The notes: generated by a model not told the origin, from the sequence alone. A stretch of 64,000 bases of DNA from Bacteroidota bacterium (GCA_023409975.1 JAEYQO010000121.1:30151-94150); one strand, 5' to 3'. Positions 34,293-43,512 are shown, counted from the stretch's first letter. Program-made: numbers and translations.

Positions 34293-34871
34293 ATGGAACC
34301 ATTAGATGATCTGAAGAAGCTGATTTTCTCTGTAGAACCCATAAATGATAGCGCCTGGGATAGCCTGGCAAGTAAGTGGACCGAGGTGAAGTTTAGTCGT
34401 AAAATGCTGATAACCAGACAGGGACAGGTGGAACGTTATCTCTACTTCGTAAAGTCGGGGATACAAAGAGCATTTTTTGATCATAACGGGAGGGAAGGGA
34501 CATTAGTATTTACCTATTCGCCGTCATTTTCCGGCGTATTAGACAGTTTTCTCCTTCAATCGCCATCAAGTGTCAGTCTCGAAGCGCTAACACCATCAAT
34601 CCTGATGCGCCTCAGTTTTGATGATTTACAATTTTTAATGAGCGAACACCGTAGCATTGAGACCTGGGTCCGAAAGGCCTTGGCAATTGCCCTGGCTGGT
34701 ACGTTGCAGAGACAACAGGAACTAATCACATACAGCTCGGAGGAAAGGTTTAAGGCATTTCTGGGGAGGAGTCCACATTTGCTTCAGGTAATCCCTCAAA
34801 AGTATCTCGCATCCTACCTGGGAATAGATCCTACCAATTTCAGTAAGTTCCTTTCTACAGTAAAAATCTAA
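34293..34871 (+). CDS. Crp/Fnr-family transcriptional regulator
   Basis: 192 residues: an N-terminal cNMP-binding-like beta roll (RKMLITRQGQVERYLYFVKSGIQRAFF, GTLVFTYSPSFSGVLDSFL) and a C-terminal region ending in a short helix-turn-helix (QKYLASYLGIDPTNFSKFLSTVK) of the kind in Bacteroidota Crp-like regulators. The wing helix is short, and no FeS cysteines are present, so it is not Fnr-type. Effector unknown. The next gene (DinB) is 62 bp downstream. Confidence 0.85.
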   Translation: MEPLDDLKKLIFSVEPINDSAWDSLASKWTEVKFSRKMLITRQGQVERYLYFVKSGIQRAFFDHNGREGTLVFTYSPSFSGVLDSFLLQSPSSVSLEALTPSILMRLSFDDLQFLMSEHRSIETWVRKALAIALAGTLQRQQELITYSSEERFKAFLGRSPHLLQVIPQKYLASYLGIDPTNFSKFLSTVKI

Positions 34872-34933
34872 AACTATGGTTTTTACCAAGATTTTGAAGG
34901 TATACGCCCTCTAGATTTGCCTAAAAATCATCA

Positions 34934-35533
34934 ATGAAGCCAATAGATAGTTTACAGCTGCTGCAACAACTGCAAAAGAACGTCGAAAGCCTTTTATTCA
35001 GGGCTATTAATCTTCGTGAGATTGATGCCGAATATCTAAAAAAATCCAGACATCCGGAATCCTGGAGTGTGCTGCAGATCATTGAGCATCTAAATAGCTA
35101 CAACAAATATTATCTTCCTCAGATAGAGCTGGAACTGGAAAGAGCAGCAACACGTGGCATTCCATCGTCCTCCAGATACACTCCAGGTTGGTTTGGCAAT
35201 TATTTTACACGTATGATGGCCCCGCGAGACGAAAAGAACAAGAAGAAGTACAAAGCGCCCAAAGACCATACGCCTCCCAAATCTTTGGATGCAGTTAAAG
35301 TGATTAATGACTTCATAAAGGGTCAGAATCAATTACTTAGATTGCTCGCTAGAGCAAAAACAAGTGATCTGGGAAAGATTAAAGTGTCCATCAGCATCAG
35401 TAAACTTATAAAGCTAAAGTTGGGAGATACCTTTCGATTCGTGATTGCTCACCAATTGAGACATTTTCAGCAATTGGAAGTTACATTGTCGGAGGTTGCA
35501 GGAATTCCGGTTGAATCGCCGCTTAAAAGGTAG
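34934..35533 (+). CDS. DinB-family four-helix bundle protein
   Basis: 199 residues. DinB/YfiT-like metal-binding fold: helix with ESWSVLQIIEHLNSYNKYYLPQIE (first His) and a late helix FRFVIAHQLRHFQQLEVTL (second and third His), giving the usual three-His metal site. Family members act as thiol-S-transferases or metal hydrolases; the exact reaction is not predictable. A basic loop (DEKNKKKYKAPKDHTPP) at about 97-115 is longer than usual. Confidence 0.85.
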   Translation: MKPIDSLQLLQQLQKNVESLLFRAINLREIDAEYLKKSRHPESWSVLQIIEHLNSYNKYYLPQIELELERAATRGIPSSSRYTPGWFGNYFTRMMAPRDEKNKKKYKAPKDHTPPKSLDAVKVINDFIKGQNQLLRLLARAKTSDLGKIKVSISISKLIKLKLGDTFRFVIAHQLRHFQQLEVTLSEVAGIPVESPLKR

Positions 35534-35574
35534 ATTTGCCCGGGTGTTGGGTAACCCTGAAATCAATTCACTGA

Positions 35575-36789
35575 ATGAAAATTGCGATTATTGGTGCTGG
35601 TGCGGCAGGTTGTTTCGTTGCAGCTAATCTTTCTTCGTCACCACAAAGAGAGATTATGTTATTCGAAAAGACCGGAAAGGTGATGCAGAAAGTAAAAGTA
35701 TCGGGTGGGGGGCGCTGCAATGTTACACATCAACTTTTTGAGGTGTCGGATCTTATTGAGCGGTACCCGAGAGGGATGAAACTACTTCGCAAATCGCTGC
35801 ATCAATTCGGGACACGCCATACTATAGAATGGTTCCGGTCACGGGGCGTTTCACTAAAAGTGGAGTCAGACGGACGGATGTTTCCGGAAACGGACAATTC
35901 ACAAACAATTATGGATTGTATCTGGGCTTCGATGATGCAGAATAATGTTTCAGTTTTTTTTCATAAATCGGTAAACACCATCGAACGGATTTCTGAAAGG
36001 TTCAAAATTGTGTTTAGTGATGGCACGGACTGCCTTGCAGACAAAGTGGTGATTACCATTGGAGGTTTTCAGAAGGAAGAGCATTATAAATGGATTACTG
36101 AACTCGGACATACGATTGAACGTCCTGTTCCCTCTCTGTTTACCTTCAATAGTCCAAAGCATCCTATTACGGAATTAATGGGAGTATCTGTACCCGAAGT
36201 CTCTTTAAAGATCGCTGGCACCAAAATCTCTGAGGTAGGCCCTTTATTAATTACCCATTGGGGGGTAAGTGGTCCCGTGGTTCTCAGGGCCTCGGCCTGG
36301 GGAGCGAGGACGCTTAATTCTATTGACTATCAGTTTGTTGCACTGGTCAATTGGATTTATCCGCTTACAGAGCCGGAGTTGAGGGAGCAAATTGCAGAAA
36401 TCAGGCGTATAAAGGGAGGCGCTTCCGTTTTTGCCAAAAACTCCTTCGGACTACCGAAGAGATTGTGGGAATTTCTTCTCAAGTACTCTGGAGTCAACGA
36501 GAATATCCGCTGGGGTGACTTGTCTGCGGGGCTTCAAAATCGGTTGATTCAGCATCTTATCCGCTTTGAGCTGCCTGTCTCCGGTAAGACAACTTTCAAA
36601 GAGGAGTTCGTAACCTGCGGTGGCGTTCGGTTGAATGAGATTGATCCGAATACTATGCAAAGCCGCAAGACACCGGGACTGTACTTTGCCGGAGAGGTTC
36701 TGGATGTAGACGGAATTACCGGTGGGTTCAATTTTCAACACGCCTGGACAAGTGCCTGGCTGATATCTCAGTCACTGAGTCAGGATTAA
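35575..36789 (+). CDS. HI0933/BaiN-family FAD-dependent oxidoreductase
   Basis: 404 residues. N-terminal Rossmann motif GAGAAGCFVAANL (residues 7-19) and FEKTGKVMQKVKVSGGGRCNVTH, the family-specific RCN(V/L)TN variant, plus the C-terminal FAGEVLDVDGITGGFNFQHAWTSAWLI that closes the FAD site. An uncharacterised but widespread flavoprotein group, sometimes called aminoacetone oxidase-like. No partner gene evident. Confidence 0.9.
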   Translation: MKIAIIGAGAAGCFVAANLSSSPQREIMLFEKTGKVMQKVKVSGGGRCNVTHQLFEVSDLIERYPRGMKLLRKSLHQFGTRHTIEWFRSRGVSLKVESDGRMFPETDNSQTIMDCIWASMMQNNVSVFFHKSVNTIERISERFKIVFSDGTDCLADKVVITIGGFQKEEHYKWITELGHTIERPVPSLFTFNSPKHPITELMGVSVPEVSLKIAGTKISEVGPLLITHWGVSGPVVLRASAWGARTLNSIDYQFVALVNWIYPLTEPELREQIAEIRRIKGGASVFAKNSFGLPKRLWEFLLKYSGVNENIRWGDLSAGLQNRLIQHLIRFELPVSGKTTFKEEFVTCGGVRLNEIDPNTMQSRKTPGLYFAGEVLDVDGITGGFNFQHAWTSAWLISQSLSQD

Positions 36790-36947
36790 TCCTTTGTTAA
36801 AGCGCCCTGTGCCTAAGTTTTTGATAATCGGTAGATACAATATCGTTATAGTTTCGATCTTGTTAAAAATCGGTTTGCTCTTGCCAGTAAAATTTGACGT
36901 TGGCACATCCTTTTACTAAGGTGGGTGAACCAAATAGAAGAATCGAA

Positions 36948-37661
36948 ATGAAAAAAGTGTATGCAGTAGCAGCAGCGATGATGATAGCAGGGACAGCATC
37001 AGCACAGCTTGGAGTAGGTATTGAGGCAGGTGCCAATTTAAACAACCTTGCGAACCAATATCGCGGTGAAACGACTTCCAATCAATTTATGATCGGCTTT
37101 CATGGGGGTATTACCACAGATATCGGAATCAGTAATAATTTTAGTGTGGCTCCTGCCCTGAGGTATGTACTTAAAGGCGGCCTTCAAACCAGGAATTATA
37201 ATGACAATAATTACATGGTAGATGGAGCAATGTTTAGCGCCGCCATCGAGGAAGAAAATAAGCTGAAATTCCATTATCTGGAACTTCCCGTCAATCTGGT
37301 ATATAAAACAGGAACACCTGATGCGGGAAGATTCATGATCGGTGCCGGCCCCTATGTTGCCTATCTTCTTAACGCGCATAACAAATATGAGTGGGAAGCG
37401 AAATGGATTGACGGTGGTGAATCCAGAGAAATTGAACAAGTAGGTTCTGAACAGATCCCGGTGGGTGAGGACGATGGAGATTTCCTGAAATCAACAGATT
37501 TCGGAGCTCAGGCGTTCGTAGGGTATGAATGGCCTAAAGGTCCCTTCGCAAAAATAGGAAGCAGTGTAGGATTCACGAATGTGGTTCGCGATGGAGGACC
37601 AGACTTCTATAACAAAAACTACAACTTCTTTTTGACCTTGGGATACATGTTTGGAAAGTAA
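36948..37661 (+). CDS. Outer-membrane beta-barrel protein (porin/OmpA-like barrel)
   Basis: 237 residues from ATG 36948 (MKKVYAVAAAMMIAGTASAQ, a perfect signal peptide); the frame is open to 36894 but that extension is not signal-like. After cleavage the chain has eight-strand-like alternation (GVGIEAGANLNNL, FHYLELPVNLVYKTG, GRFMIGAGPYVAYLL, FAKIGSSVGFTNV, NFFLTLGYMFGK), an outer_membrane_beta-barrel_2 type domain. Function unknown. Ends in a terminator. Confidence 0.85.
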   Translation: MKKVYAVAAAMMIAGTASAQLGVGIEAGANLNNLANQYRGETTSNQFMIGFHGGITTDIGISNNFSVAPALRYVLKGGLQTRNYNDNNYMVDGAMFSAAIEEENKLKFHYLELPVNLVYKTGTPDAGRFMIGAGPYVAYLLNAHNKYEWEAKWIDGGESREIEQVGSEQIPVGEDDGDFLKSTDFGAQAFVGYEWPKGPFAKIGSSVGFTNVVRDGGPDFYNKNYNFFLTLGYMFGK

Positions 37662-37682
37662 ATCTGACAAATTCGAGAGAAG

Positions 37683-37709
37683 GGGCTGGCCGTAGGTCAG
37701 CCCTTTTTT
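37683..37709 (+). terminator. Intrinsic terminator of the beta-barrel gene
   Basis: Stem GGGCTGGCC/GGTCAGCCC (one G-T pair), 3-nt loop, six T. Confidence 0.88.
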
Positions 37710-38265
37710 GTGCTATCTGATGATCCCTAATGAGATTCACAAGCCTGGTAAATGGCCGCAGGCTTTGAATTTACTCGCCTTTTGGTACCAGGACTGTAAG
37801 CGTTTTGGGCCGCTCTTCCACCGATAGATGATGTCTATAGGTTTTTAGACCGTACTTCATGATGAAATAAGGTATAACGCCGTACTAATTCATAATCAAA
37901 TAGATAGTGGATAATAAGGTGACTGACAAAATTGCATTTTGAGATTAATTCCGGCCATTTAATGCCAAACGAATATGCATATTTGAAATAACATAGAAAT
38001 TTAAATAAGATAATGAAAGCTTACTTCCCCGGATTCAAGGTCAGGATAGGACCAGACCGTATAAAGGATTCTACACATGGTGGATCAATATTACATGTCG
38101 ACCTAGAATTAGTGATAAGGGCTTTAAATAATATTATAAATATCTTATGCTTAATTATGATTATTATAGTATGGTATGCATGAAGAGGTGGGCTTAAATA
38201 TAAAGTTTGGAGAACCATGGACTCTGGCTAAACCTTTTATTGGCTATATGTAGCAAATAAGTAAG
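37710..38265. other. Gene-poor, AT-rich stretch
   Basis: About 560 bp; from 37900 on it is markedly more AT-rich than its surroundings. A hairpin AAGCCTG/CAGGCTT with an 11-nt loop lies at 37741-37765. One short frame (38013-38183) is noted separately. No family-like sequence seen. Confidence 0.45.
38013..38183 (+). CDS. Possible 56-residue membrane peptide
   Basis: A frame starting MKAYFPGFKVRIGPDR and ending in a hydrophobic helix (NIINILCLIMIIIVWYA). AT-rich codons differ from neighbours. No homologue recognised, no terminator or clear promoter; may be spurious. Confidence 0.2.
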   Translation: MKAYFPGFKVRIGPDRIKDSTHGGSILHVDLELVIRALNNIINILCLIMIIIVWYA

Positions 38266-38538
38266 ATGATGAATAGGATAAAGATTAAGAATAGGATCAT
38301 GTTTGTGGTTAAGATATTTGTATTGACGTTTCTGGGGTTCTTCTTTTTAAGTCCTGAACATGATGCAGAATTGGCCGCTTTTAGGTCTGTGCTGGCCCTT
38401 GCGCTGGCTGCAGTTATGTTTTATGTCTATCAGGCCTGGAAGTATATTAAGATGAACCGGAAGGCTCTGTCGTTTCGGATATGGTCGGATACATGGAAAA
38501 ATTCCTGTATTAAGGTCATAAACACAAAAACTGAATAG
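38266..38538 (+). CDS. Possible small membrane protein
   Basis: 90 residues with two hydrophobic helices (residues about 12-29 and 40-56, AAFRSVLALALAAVMFYVYQAW) between basic ends. It lies at the edge of the AT-rich stretch. No family recognised and codon use is atypical, so the gene status is doubtful. Confidence 0.4.
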   Translation: MMNRIKIKNRIMFVVKIFVLTFLGFFFLSPEHDAELAAFRSVLALALAAVMFYVYQAWKYIKMNRKALSFRIWSDTWKNSCIKVINTKTE

Positions 38539-39402
38539 CGCAATATGTAGTATTGCTGTAATTTGACAACTTGAAGTATTGTTCTCTCTGTTTCTATTGG
38601 TGTATTCGCTTCAGGATGCCAGCCTCAGATAGAGAGATTGGTGAAATGCAGTATTTGTTAAGCATTGATCCTGCGAGCGAGGCATCAGGACGCCGTTGTG
38701 AAGAAGTATTTAGCAGGAGCTTTCGTTATAAAGTCACGGTCCTAGGTCCGTCCTGAAGCAAAAACTGATCTGACGCTTCGTTATTTCCAGATCTTATTCG
38801 ATATTGTATAGTGGCAACGCAGTGTGCTACAGACTCATTTGGATTCAGTGGTAATACCATTTCAGCAAGGAGGGCTCCTGGTAACCTGTTCCCGGCAGGG
38901 CGAGCCTTGGTGTCTTATATTACCTCGGGTCCAGGGTATTGATACGTCCCTTGATGCCTACTAAAAGCAACGTCATCTATTTAAATGAATAACAAGAGGT
39001 TATCCAGGAGAGCCTAAAGAAGATTTTTCTACTTTACTGCAGTGGTGCTGGATCAACCATATTAGGTGGGCTTGTAACGTTTTCTACGGACATACTTTCG
39101 GATTGACCCCATACGTTGCCGCTACACGACATATACGGAACACCGCAGGACCTGAGTGGTCAATATCATCGGTACTCAGTGTTTGCAATGTGTATTTTAA
39201 CGGGATAAAATAATTGCTTTCTTCAAACATCCTCTTCATTATAACTGAAACTGAATGATTTGAGGTTGTATTTAGTGCTGAGTTGTTTCTGATTCAGGGT
39301 TAGCAGAGAATTATAAACGGAAAACGTTTATTTGTTCTTTTTTAAGAGCGTTTCGTCACTTGCGGGCACAGTTGTTTCTTCCATTTGGGCAAAAAAAAAG
39401 CT
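38539..39402. other. Gene-free 864-bp stretch, possibly decayed coding DNA
   Basis: Frames are broken by stops every 50-70 codons in all readings. Around 38760-38960 and 39000-39210 single frames are open for 40-60 codons with plausible amino-acid mixes, which is compatible with a decayed gene, but I cannot name a parent family. Confidence 0.4.
39313..39331. promoter_or_regulatory. Operator-like inverted repeat
   Basis: ATAAACG-GAAAA-CGTTTAT, a perfect 7-bp dyad 72 bp before the ATG at 39403. It could be a repressor site for the secreted-protein gene; no other copy seen. Confidence 0.35.
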
Positions 39403-40200
39403 ATGAAACTCAAAACCATAATGTTGTGTATGATGCTCGGCGGACTTTCACTTCCCGCAGTGGCACAGGAAGAGCGAAATAATCGAACGACCAATACTAC
39501 GCCGATCGTGACTGAAGAAAACAATATTGATCAAACCCCGCATGGCATTCAATCGAATACCCACAGAGGTACCCATACCGGAAAATTCGGTACTGACCAC
39601 TACAAGAGGAACGGGGGAATGCCTGATCAACCTCACTATGGCAGCGGTACGGACTATTATAGTACCAATACAGTCGATTTTGATACTGTAGACCAATCCA
39701 GCTTTACGGGAAGAGGTACGATGGGATTGCGGCCAGGAGTTGGTGAAGACGAGGAAATCCGCATCAAAGAAGATGATGATGAGATAAAAATCAAAATGGA
39801 GCAACCGGGCAGTCAGATCAAAGTTGAGATTGATAAGAACGACAATACCATGAGGGTAACAACGGACAGAGTAGGGGAGGATAAGACGAAGGTGGAATAT
39901 AATATTCCTTCATGGGTCGCTACGCATGGATATCGATTTGACAAACATGTATACTTTCCGGACCTGCATACGTTTTATCAGCCGGGAAGGGGATATGTAT
40001 ACTGGAATAATGGAACCTGGCATTCGAGCATGACAACGCCGTCATTTCTGGAAGGTGTCGATCTTAACACTGTAAGAGTACAGATGATTGACGATATTGA
40101 ACTCAATACTGCTCCAGAAACGGAATACATCCGGCTACGGACAGCATTCCCGGCACAGCCTGTAATGGGAGTGCAGATACAGACGCCCGAGGTAGAGTGA
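39403..40200 (+). CDS. Secreted acidic/polar protein
   Basis: 265 residues from ATG 39403 (signal peptide MKLKTIMLCMMLGGLSLPAVAQ); a longer frame from TTG 39385 just adds six lysine-rich residues. The middle is Asn/Thr/His/Gly-rich and low complexity (residues 25-110), then a charged segment EEIRIKEDDDEIKIKMEQ, and a C-terminal domain with GYRFDKHVYFPDLHTFYQPGRGYVYWNNGTW, similar to Bacteroidota periplasmic proteins that carry an aromatic YYPxxNxYY motif. Function unknown. Confidence 0.7.
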   Translation: MKLKTIMLCMMLGGLSLPAVAQEERNNRTTNTTPIVTEENNIDQTPHGIQSNTHRGTHTGKFGTDHYKRNGGMPDQPHYGSGTDYYSTNTVDFDTVDQSSFTGRGTMGLRPGVGEDEEIRIKEDDDEIKIKMEQPGSQIKVEIDKNDNTMRVTTDRVGEDKTKVEYNIPSWVATHGYRFDKHVYFPDLHTFYQPGRGYVYWNNGTWHSSMTTPSFLEGVDLNTVRVQMIDDIELNTAPETEYIRLRTAFPAQPVMGVQIQTPEVE

Positions 40201-40220
40201 TTTTATTTTTGCTGTTTAAA

Positions 40221-40250
40221 AAAGGCTGGCCATTCCTGGTCAGCCTTTTA
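40221..40250 (+). terminator. Terminator after the secreted-protein gene
   Basis: Stem AAAGGCTGGCC/GGTCAGCCTTT with one G-T pair and a 6-nt loop, A run before and T run after; probably bidirectional for the converging gene that ends at 40280. Confidence 0.85.
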
Positions 40251-40279
40251 ATGTTAGACTAGATAAAGGTACTGAATAC

Positions 40280-40657
40280 TTAATTGTGTCTGAAAGCCAG
40301 CGGGTTATGAAGATGACTTTTCTCGGTGCCTAATGAATGAACCTCCCGTGCGTCCTTTTCAATCTGAATACAAAGCTTTTCGCCATTATCTACATCCATC
40401 CAGGTCTCGAAGCCTGCAATGTCGGAACTGATCCACTCTTTTGCCAGTCGCTCAGGAATATAAATGGTGAGAATGCCTTTCCGGAAATCGGCAGAAAGTT
40501 CATGACCGTATTCGTCCGATCGACTCTGTAAGGCGTAAATAAGCACATTGCTGACAAACGCAGTGCTATTTTCCAGGTATCCTTCTTTGCTAAATTGTTC
40601 CAGATCGTCAGGAGACAACCTCAATCTCACTGAATTTCCGTTAATGCGCAGTTTCAT
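40280..40657 (-). CDS. Small cytosolic protein of the MKxRIxGNSxRxRL type
   Basis: 125 residues starting MKLRINGNSVRLRLSPDDLEQF, an N-terminus I have seen in a Bacteroidota domain-of-unknown-function family (DUF7009 is my best guess at the name). The rest is beta-rich with KGILTIYIPERLAKEW at about 70-85 and a conserved-looking EKDAREVHS near the end. ATG 40657 is preferred to 40675 because the family starts here. Confidence 0.65.
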   Translation of the reverse strand: MKLRINGNSVRLRLSPDDLEQFSKEGYLENSTAFVSNVLIYALQSRSDEYGHELSADFRKGILTIYIPERLAKEWISSDIAGFETWMDVDNGEKLCIQIEKDAREVHSLGTEKSHLHNPLAFRHN

Positions 40658-40735
40658 AGAATTGGCTTTGGGCAATATGCAAATTACAAAAAAATATGGG
40701 TCAACTGATGTGTGATTGTAGACGGAAAGGATAAC

Positions 40736-41332
40736 TTAACGGATCCTTTTAACGCTTAGATCCAACAAAACATGAGTAAGGATCGCCTGTTGCAAATGGC
40801 CGTTCTGGTATATATAAGTTTGCTTCCTTTTCGATTTTGAATCTACAAGTTCATACTTTCCAGAACCCTGGGCATGAAGGCTGTTCATCTGCCCTGTCAT
40901 CTCCGAAAAAACCTTAGATACTGTCTTAGGCTCAAAAAAATAGAGTAGTACTCCGCTATAAGAGATTTTGCCGGCGTGATGACTTTGTTCTTTATCATTT
41001 TGAACTTCGTAGCCATCTCCTTTTCTGCTAGTTGTACAGCTATGGTGGAGTTTGTCATTGAGCCAGGACTTTGCTGTACTCGATTGGAGGACACTTCCTT
41101 TATATACAGCTCGGGAAGTATATACCAGCCGCTGGGGCATCAGAAGCCGAAAACTGAGCCTCGTTTCAACTTCGTACACAGAAATATCTTCTTCGGTTGT
41201 TTTTCTGGCAGTGATGGTGCCGATCCTTTTATTTTCCTGGTACACCGCAAACTCCATTTTCTGTGCCTGAACGGCTACCGTCCGCCAGACCATACAAAAC
41301 GCCGAGATTAGTAGAATTCTAAAGAATACCAT
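40736..41332 (-). CDS. DUF6134-like secreted protein
   Basis: 198 residues with a signal peptide (ISAFCMVWRTVAVQAQ). The body is a beta-rich domain with FAVYQENKRIGTITARK near the start and repeated polar strands, agreeing with DUF6134 (a family close to DUF3108-like periplasmic proteins). Possibly a lipid- or glycan-binding beta barrel half; unproven. It is divergent from the ABC exporter at 41480. Confidence 0.65.
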   Translation of the reverse strand: MVFFRILLISAFCMVWRTVAVQAQKMEFAVYQENKRIGTITARKTTEEDISVYEVETRLSFRLLMPQRLVYTSRAVYKGSVLQSSTAKSWLNDKLHHSCTTSRKGDGYEVQNDKEQSHHAGKISYSGVLLYFFEPKTVSKVFSEMTGQMNSLHAQGSGKYELVDSKSKRKQTYIYQNGHLQQAILTHVLLDLSVKRIR

Positions 41333-41430
41333 CTTCTTCTAAGTTACAGAATGTTAGCTAGCCGGAGGTCTTGAATGATTCAGATTTAATAATTATGGTA
41401 TGTTTCAACAACCAAATACCAAATTCAGCA

Positions 41431-41463
41431 TTTGATTTGTAGGATTCGTTGCCCGTAGCTTTG
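41431..41463 (+). promoter_or_regulatory. Promoter of the ABC exporter gene
   Basis: TTTG at 41431-41434, 21 bp spacer, TAGCTTTG at 41456-41463; both elements match the Bacteroidota consensus. The start codon follows 16 bp later. Confidence 0.6.
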
Positions 41464-41479
41464 CAGTCAGAAAATTAAA

Positions 41480-43279
41480 ATGGCTAGAAGAAACGGGAGC
41501 TTAGAGGAATTGCCCAAAGTAAAGCTGACAAAGGAAAGTGTACTTGAAGGGCTCACTATTTTCAAATATTTAAGGCCTTATAAGACAAGGTTCTTGCTGG
41601 GGCTTGTATTTATTGCTCTTTCAGCGGGAACAACTATGGCTTTTCCGTATCTGTTGAAACTGCTCATTGATAGCGCACAGGCAATGAGCGAGGGTCAGGT
41701 GCCGGTATTGACTCCAGGCAGGATTGCCCTTATGATGCTTGGTGTTTTGACCTTTCAGATGTTTTTCTCCTTTATGCGGATTTATCTACTTACGTATGTT
41801 GGCGAGTATGCAGTAGCAGATATGCGCCGGGACATATACAGGAAACTGATCATGATGCCGATGGATTTTTTCGCTCAGCGAAGGGTTGGGGAGCTCAGTA
41901 GCAGGATTAGTGCTGATGTCGTTCAGATTCAGGATACTGTTACAGTGGTACTTGCGGAATTATTAAGAGGGGTTTTGACGCTTTTAATTGGAATGGCTCT
42001 GATCCTGCACCTTTCCTGGAAGCTAACATTGGTGATGCTATCCGTTATTCCGGTGATCATCGTTATCGCGATACTGTTCAGCAAAAAGATCCGGAGATAC
42101 TCTCGGGAAACACAGGATCAACTTGGAGTTTCGGGAACGATTGTTCAGGAAACATTGCAGGGCATCAGCAATGTAAAATCGTTTAATAACGAGTGGTTTG
42201 AAATAAACAGGTATACGAGAAGCATACATGATGTAGTAGCCTTAGCCATTAGAAACGGTAGATTTCGTGGACTTTTTGTTTCGTTCCTGTTGTTCAGTGT
42301 ATTTGGAGCCATTGTTTTTGTTGTCTGGTATGCGGTGGCCGTTCAGCAAATGCCTTTTGGAAGTCTTACGGCATTCGTAGTATTTGCAGCCTTTGTGGGA
42401 GGAACTATGGCTGGTTTTGCGGATATGTACAGTCAACTTCAAAAATCTCTTGGGGCCACCCAAAGAGTGAGAGAAATATTGCGGGAAGATTCGGAAGCCA
42501 TTGAGATTGTAAGAACAGATAGTGAGAGCGGGAAAAAGCTAGAGGGGGCTGTAGAAATCAGAGATCTGTCTTTCAGCTATCCTTCACGACCGGGTGTTCC
42601 AGTACTACAGGACATCAACTTAATCATAAAGCCTGGTCAGCAAATAGCGATTGTGGGTCCCAGCGGTGCCGGAAAATCGACATTAGTTTCATTATTACTT
42701 CGATTTTATGAGCCTCAGCAGGGGGGCATCCTCTTTGATGGCGTCTCCGCTACCGAATATTCATTGAGTTGGTTGCGTCAGCAAATGGCACTTGTCCCTC
42801 AGGATGTTCTACTGTTTGGAGGAACCATTCGTGAGAACATTGCCTATGGCAGACCGGATGCCACGCAGGAAGCAATTGAAGAAGCAGCGCTCCAGGCAAA
42901 TGCCCATGAGTTCATCCAGCACTTCCCGGAGGGGTATGAAACTCTTGTCGGTGAACGAGGTGTCAAGCTTTCTGGCGGACAACGTCAAAGGTTGGCAATT
43001 GCAAGAGCACTTCTAAAGGATCCTGTGATTTTAATTCTGGATGAAGCGACTAGTTCTTTAGATTCTGAATCTGAATCGCTGGTTCAGGAAGCTTTGTATA
43101 ACCTTATGAAAAACAGGACATCTATCGTTATTGCTCACAGGCTGTCGACGATACGTAATGCTGATCAGATTGTAGTTTTGGATCACGGAAAAATCAAGGA
43201 GCAGGGCACCCATTCTGAATTGATTGAGCTTCCTGACGGGATGTATCGCAGTCTGAGCAAACTGCAGTTTAATGCTTAA
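41480..43279 (+). CDS. MsbA-like ABC exporter (TMD-NBD half-transporter)
   Basis: 599 residues: six predicted membrane helices (about 35-310), then an ABC ATPase with Walker A GPSGAGKST, Q-loop, signature LSGGQRQRLAIARALL, Walker B VILILDEATSSLD and H-loop IVIAHRLSTI. It forms a homodimer that flips lipids or exports a hydrophobic compound; the absence of a partner gene points to a homodimer such as MsbA. Its promoter is well defined. No hairpin follows the stop before the small-RNA candidate. Confidence 0.92.
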   Translation: MARRNGSLEELPKVKLTKESVLEGLTIFKYLRPYKTRFLLGLVFIALSAGTTMAFPYLLKLLIDSAQAMSEGQVPVLTPGRIALMMLGVLTFQMFFSFMRIYLLTYVGEYAVADMRRDIYRKLIMMPMDFFAQRRVGELSSRISADVVQIQDTVTVVLAELLRGVLTLLIGMALILHLSWKLTLVMLSVIPVIIVIAILFSKKIRRYSRETQDQLGVSGTIVQETLQGISNVKSFNNEWFEINRYTRSIHDVVALAIRNGRFRGLFVSFLLFSVFGAIVFVVWYAVAVQQMPFGSLTAFVVFAAFVGGTMAGFADMYSQLQKSLGATQRVREILREDSEAIEIVRTDSESGKKLEGAVEIRDLSFSYPSRPGVPVLQDINLIIKPGQQIAIVGPSGAGKSTLVSLLLRFYEPQQGGILFDGVSATEYSLSWLRQQMALVPQDVLLFGGTIRENIAYGRPDATQEAIEEAALQANAHEFIQHFPEGYETLVGERGVKLSGGQRQRLAIARALLKDPVILILDEATSSLDSESESLVQEALYNLMKNRTSIVIAHRLSTIRNADQIVVLDHGKIKEQGTHSELIELPDGMYRSLSKLQFNA

Positions 43280-43302
43280 GGGGGAGAAGCTCGAAATTTC
43301 TC

Positions 43303-43333
43303 TTGACTTTTTTAGGCTGATATGTTAACTTTA
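43303..43333 (+). promoter_or_regulatory. Candidate promoter of a small RNA
   Basis: TTGAC at 43303-43307 and TAACTTTA at 43326-43333, 20 bp between TTG and TA; one mismatch from TAnnTTTG. Located between the ABC exporter stop and a hairpin terminator. Confidence 0.4.
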
Positions 43334-43337
43334 TGAA

Positions 43338-43452
43338 CAGACTGGTATTGGGCACCTGTTAGATAGCAGTCTGATTTAGAACCTTCTTTTTCTGTATTGA
43401 GAGCCGTAATAAGCTGCCTGGTAAGTACCGTCTCGTGAGACGGTATTTTATT
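43338..43452 (+). ncRNA. Candidate small RNA of about 110 nt
   Basis: A stretch without a frame that begins with a perfect 7-bp stem CAGACTG/CAGTCTG (43338-43344 with 43367-43373) and ends in the strong terminator at 43426-43445. Promoter-like boxes precede it with correct spacing. I do not recognise it as 6S, SRP, tmRNA or RNase P RNA. Confidence 0.4.
43426..43452 (+). terminator. Intrinsic terminator
   Basis: A 20-bp palindromic hairpin TACCGTCTC-GT-GAGACGGTA followed by TTTTATT. It ends the small-RNA candidate or, if that is not real, the ABC exporter transcript. Confidence 0.85.
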
Positions 43453-43512
43453 GTAGGGCTATCCGTAACGTATGTCCCAAATAGCCTACTTAACATAATA
43501 TCGATTATGATT

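Noticed and set aside
38571..38756. 61-codon frame in the gene-poor stretch
   Set aside because: TTG start, no family features and no regulatory signals; listed only as part of the non-coding stretch.
38868..38874. AAGGAGG in the gene-poor pocket as a ribosome-binding site
   Set aside because: No start codon at the right distance leads into a frame of useful length.
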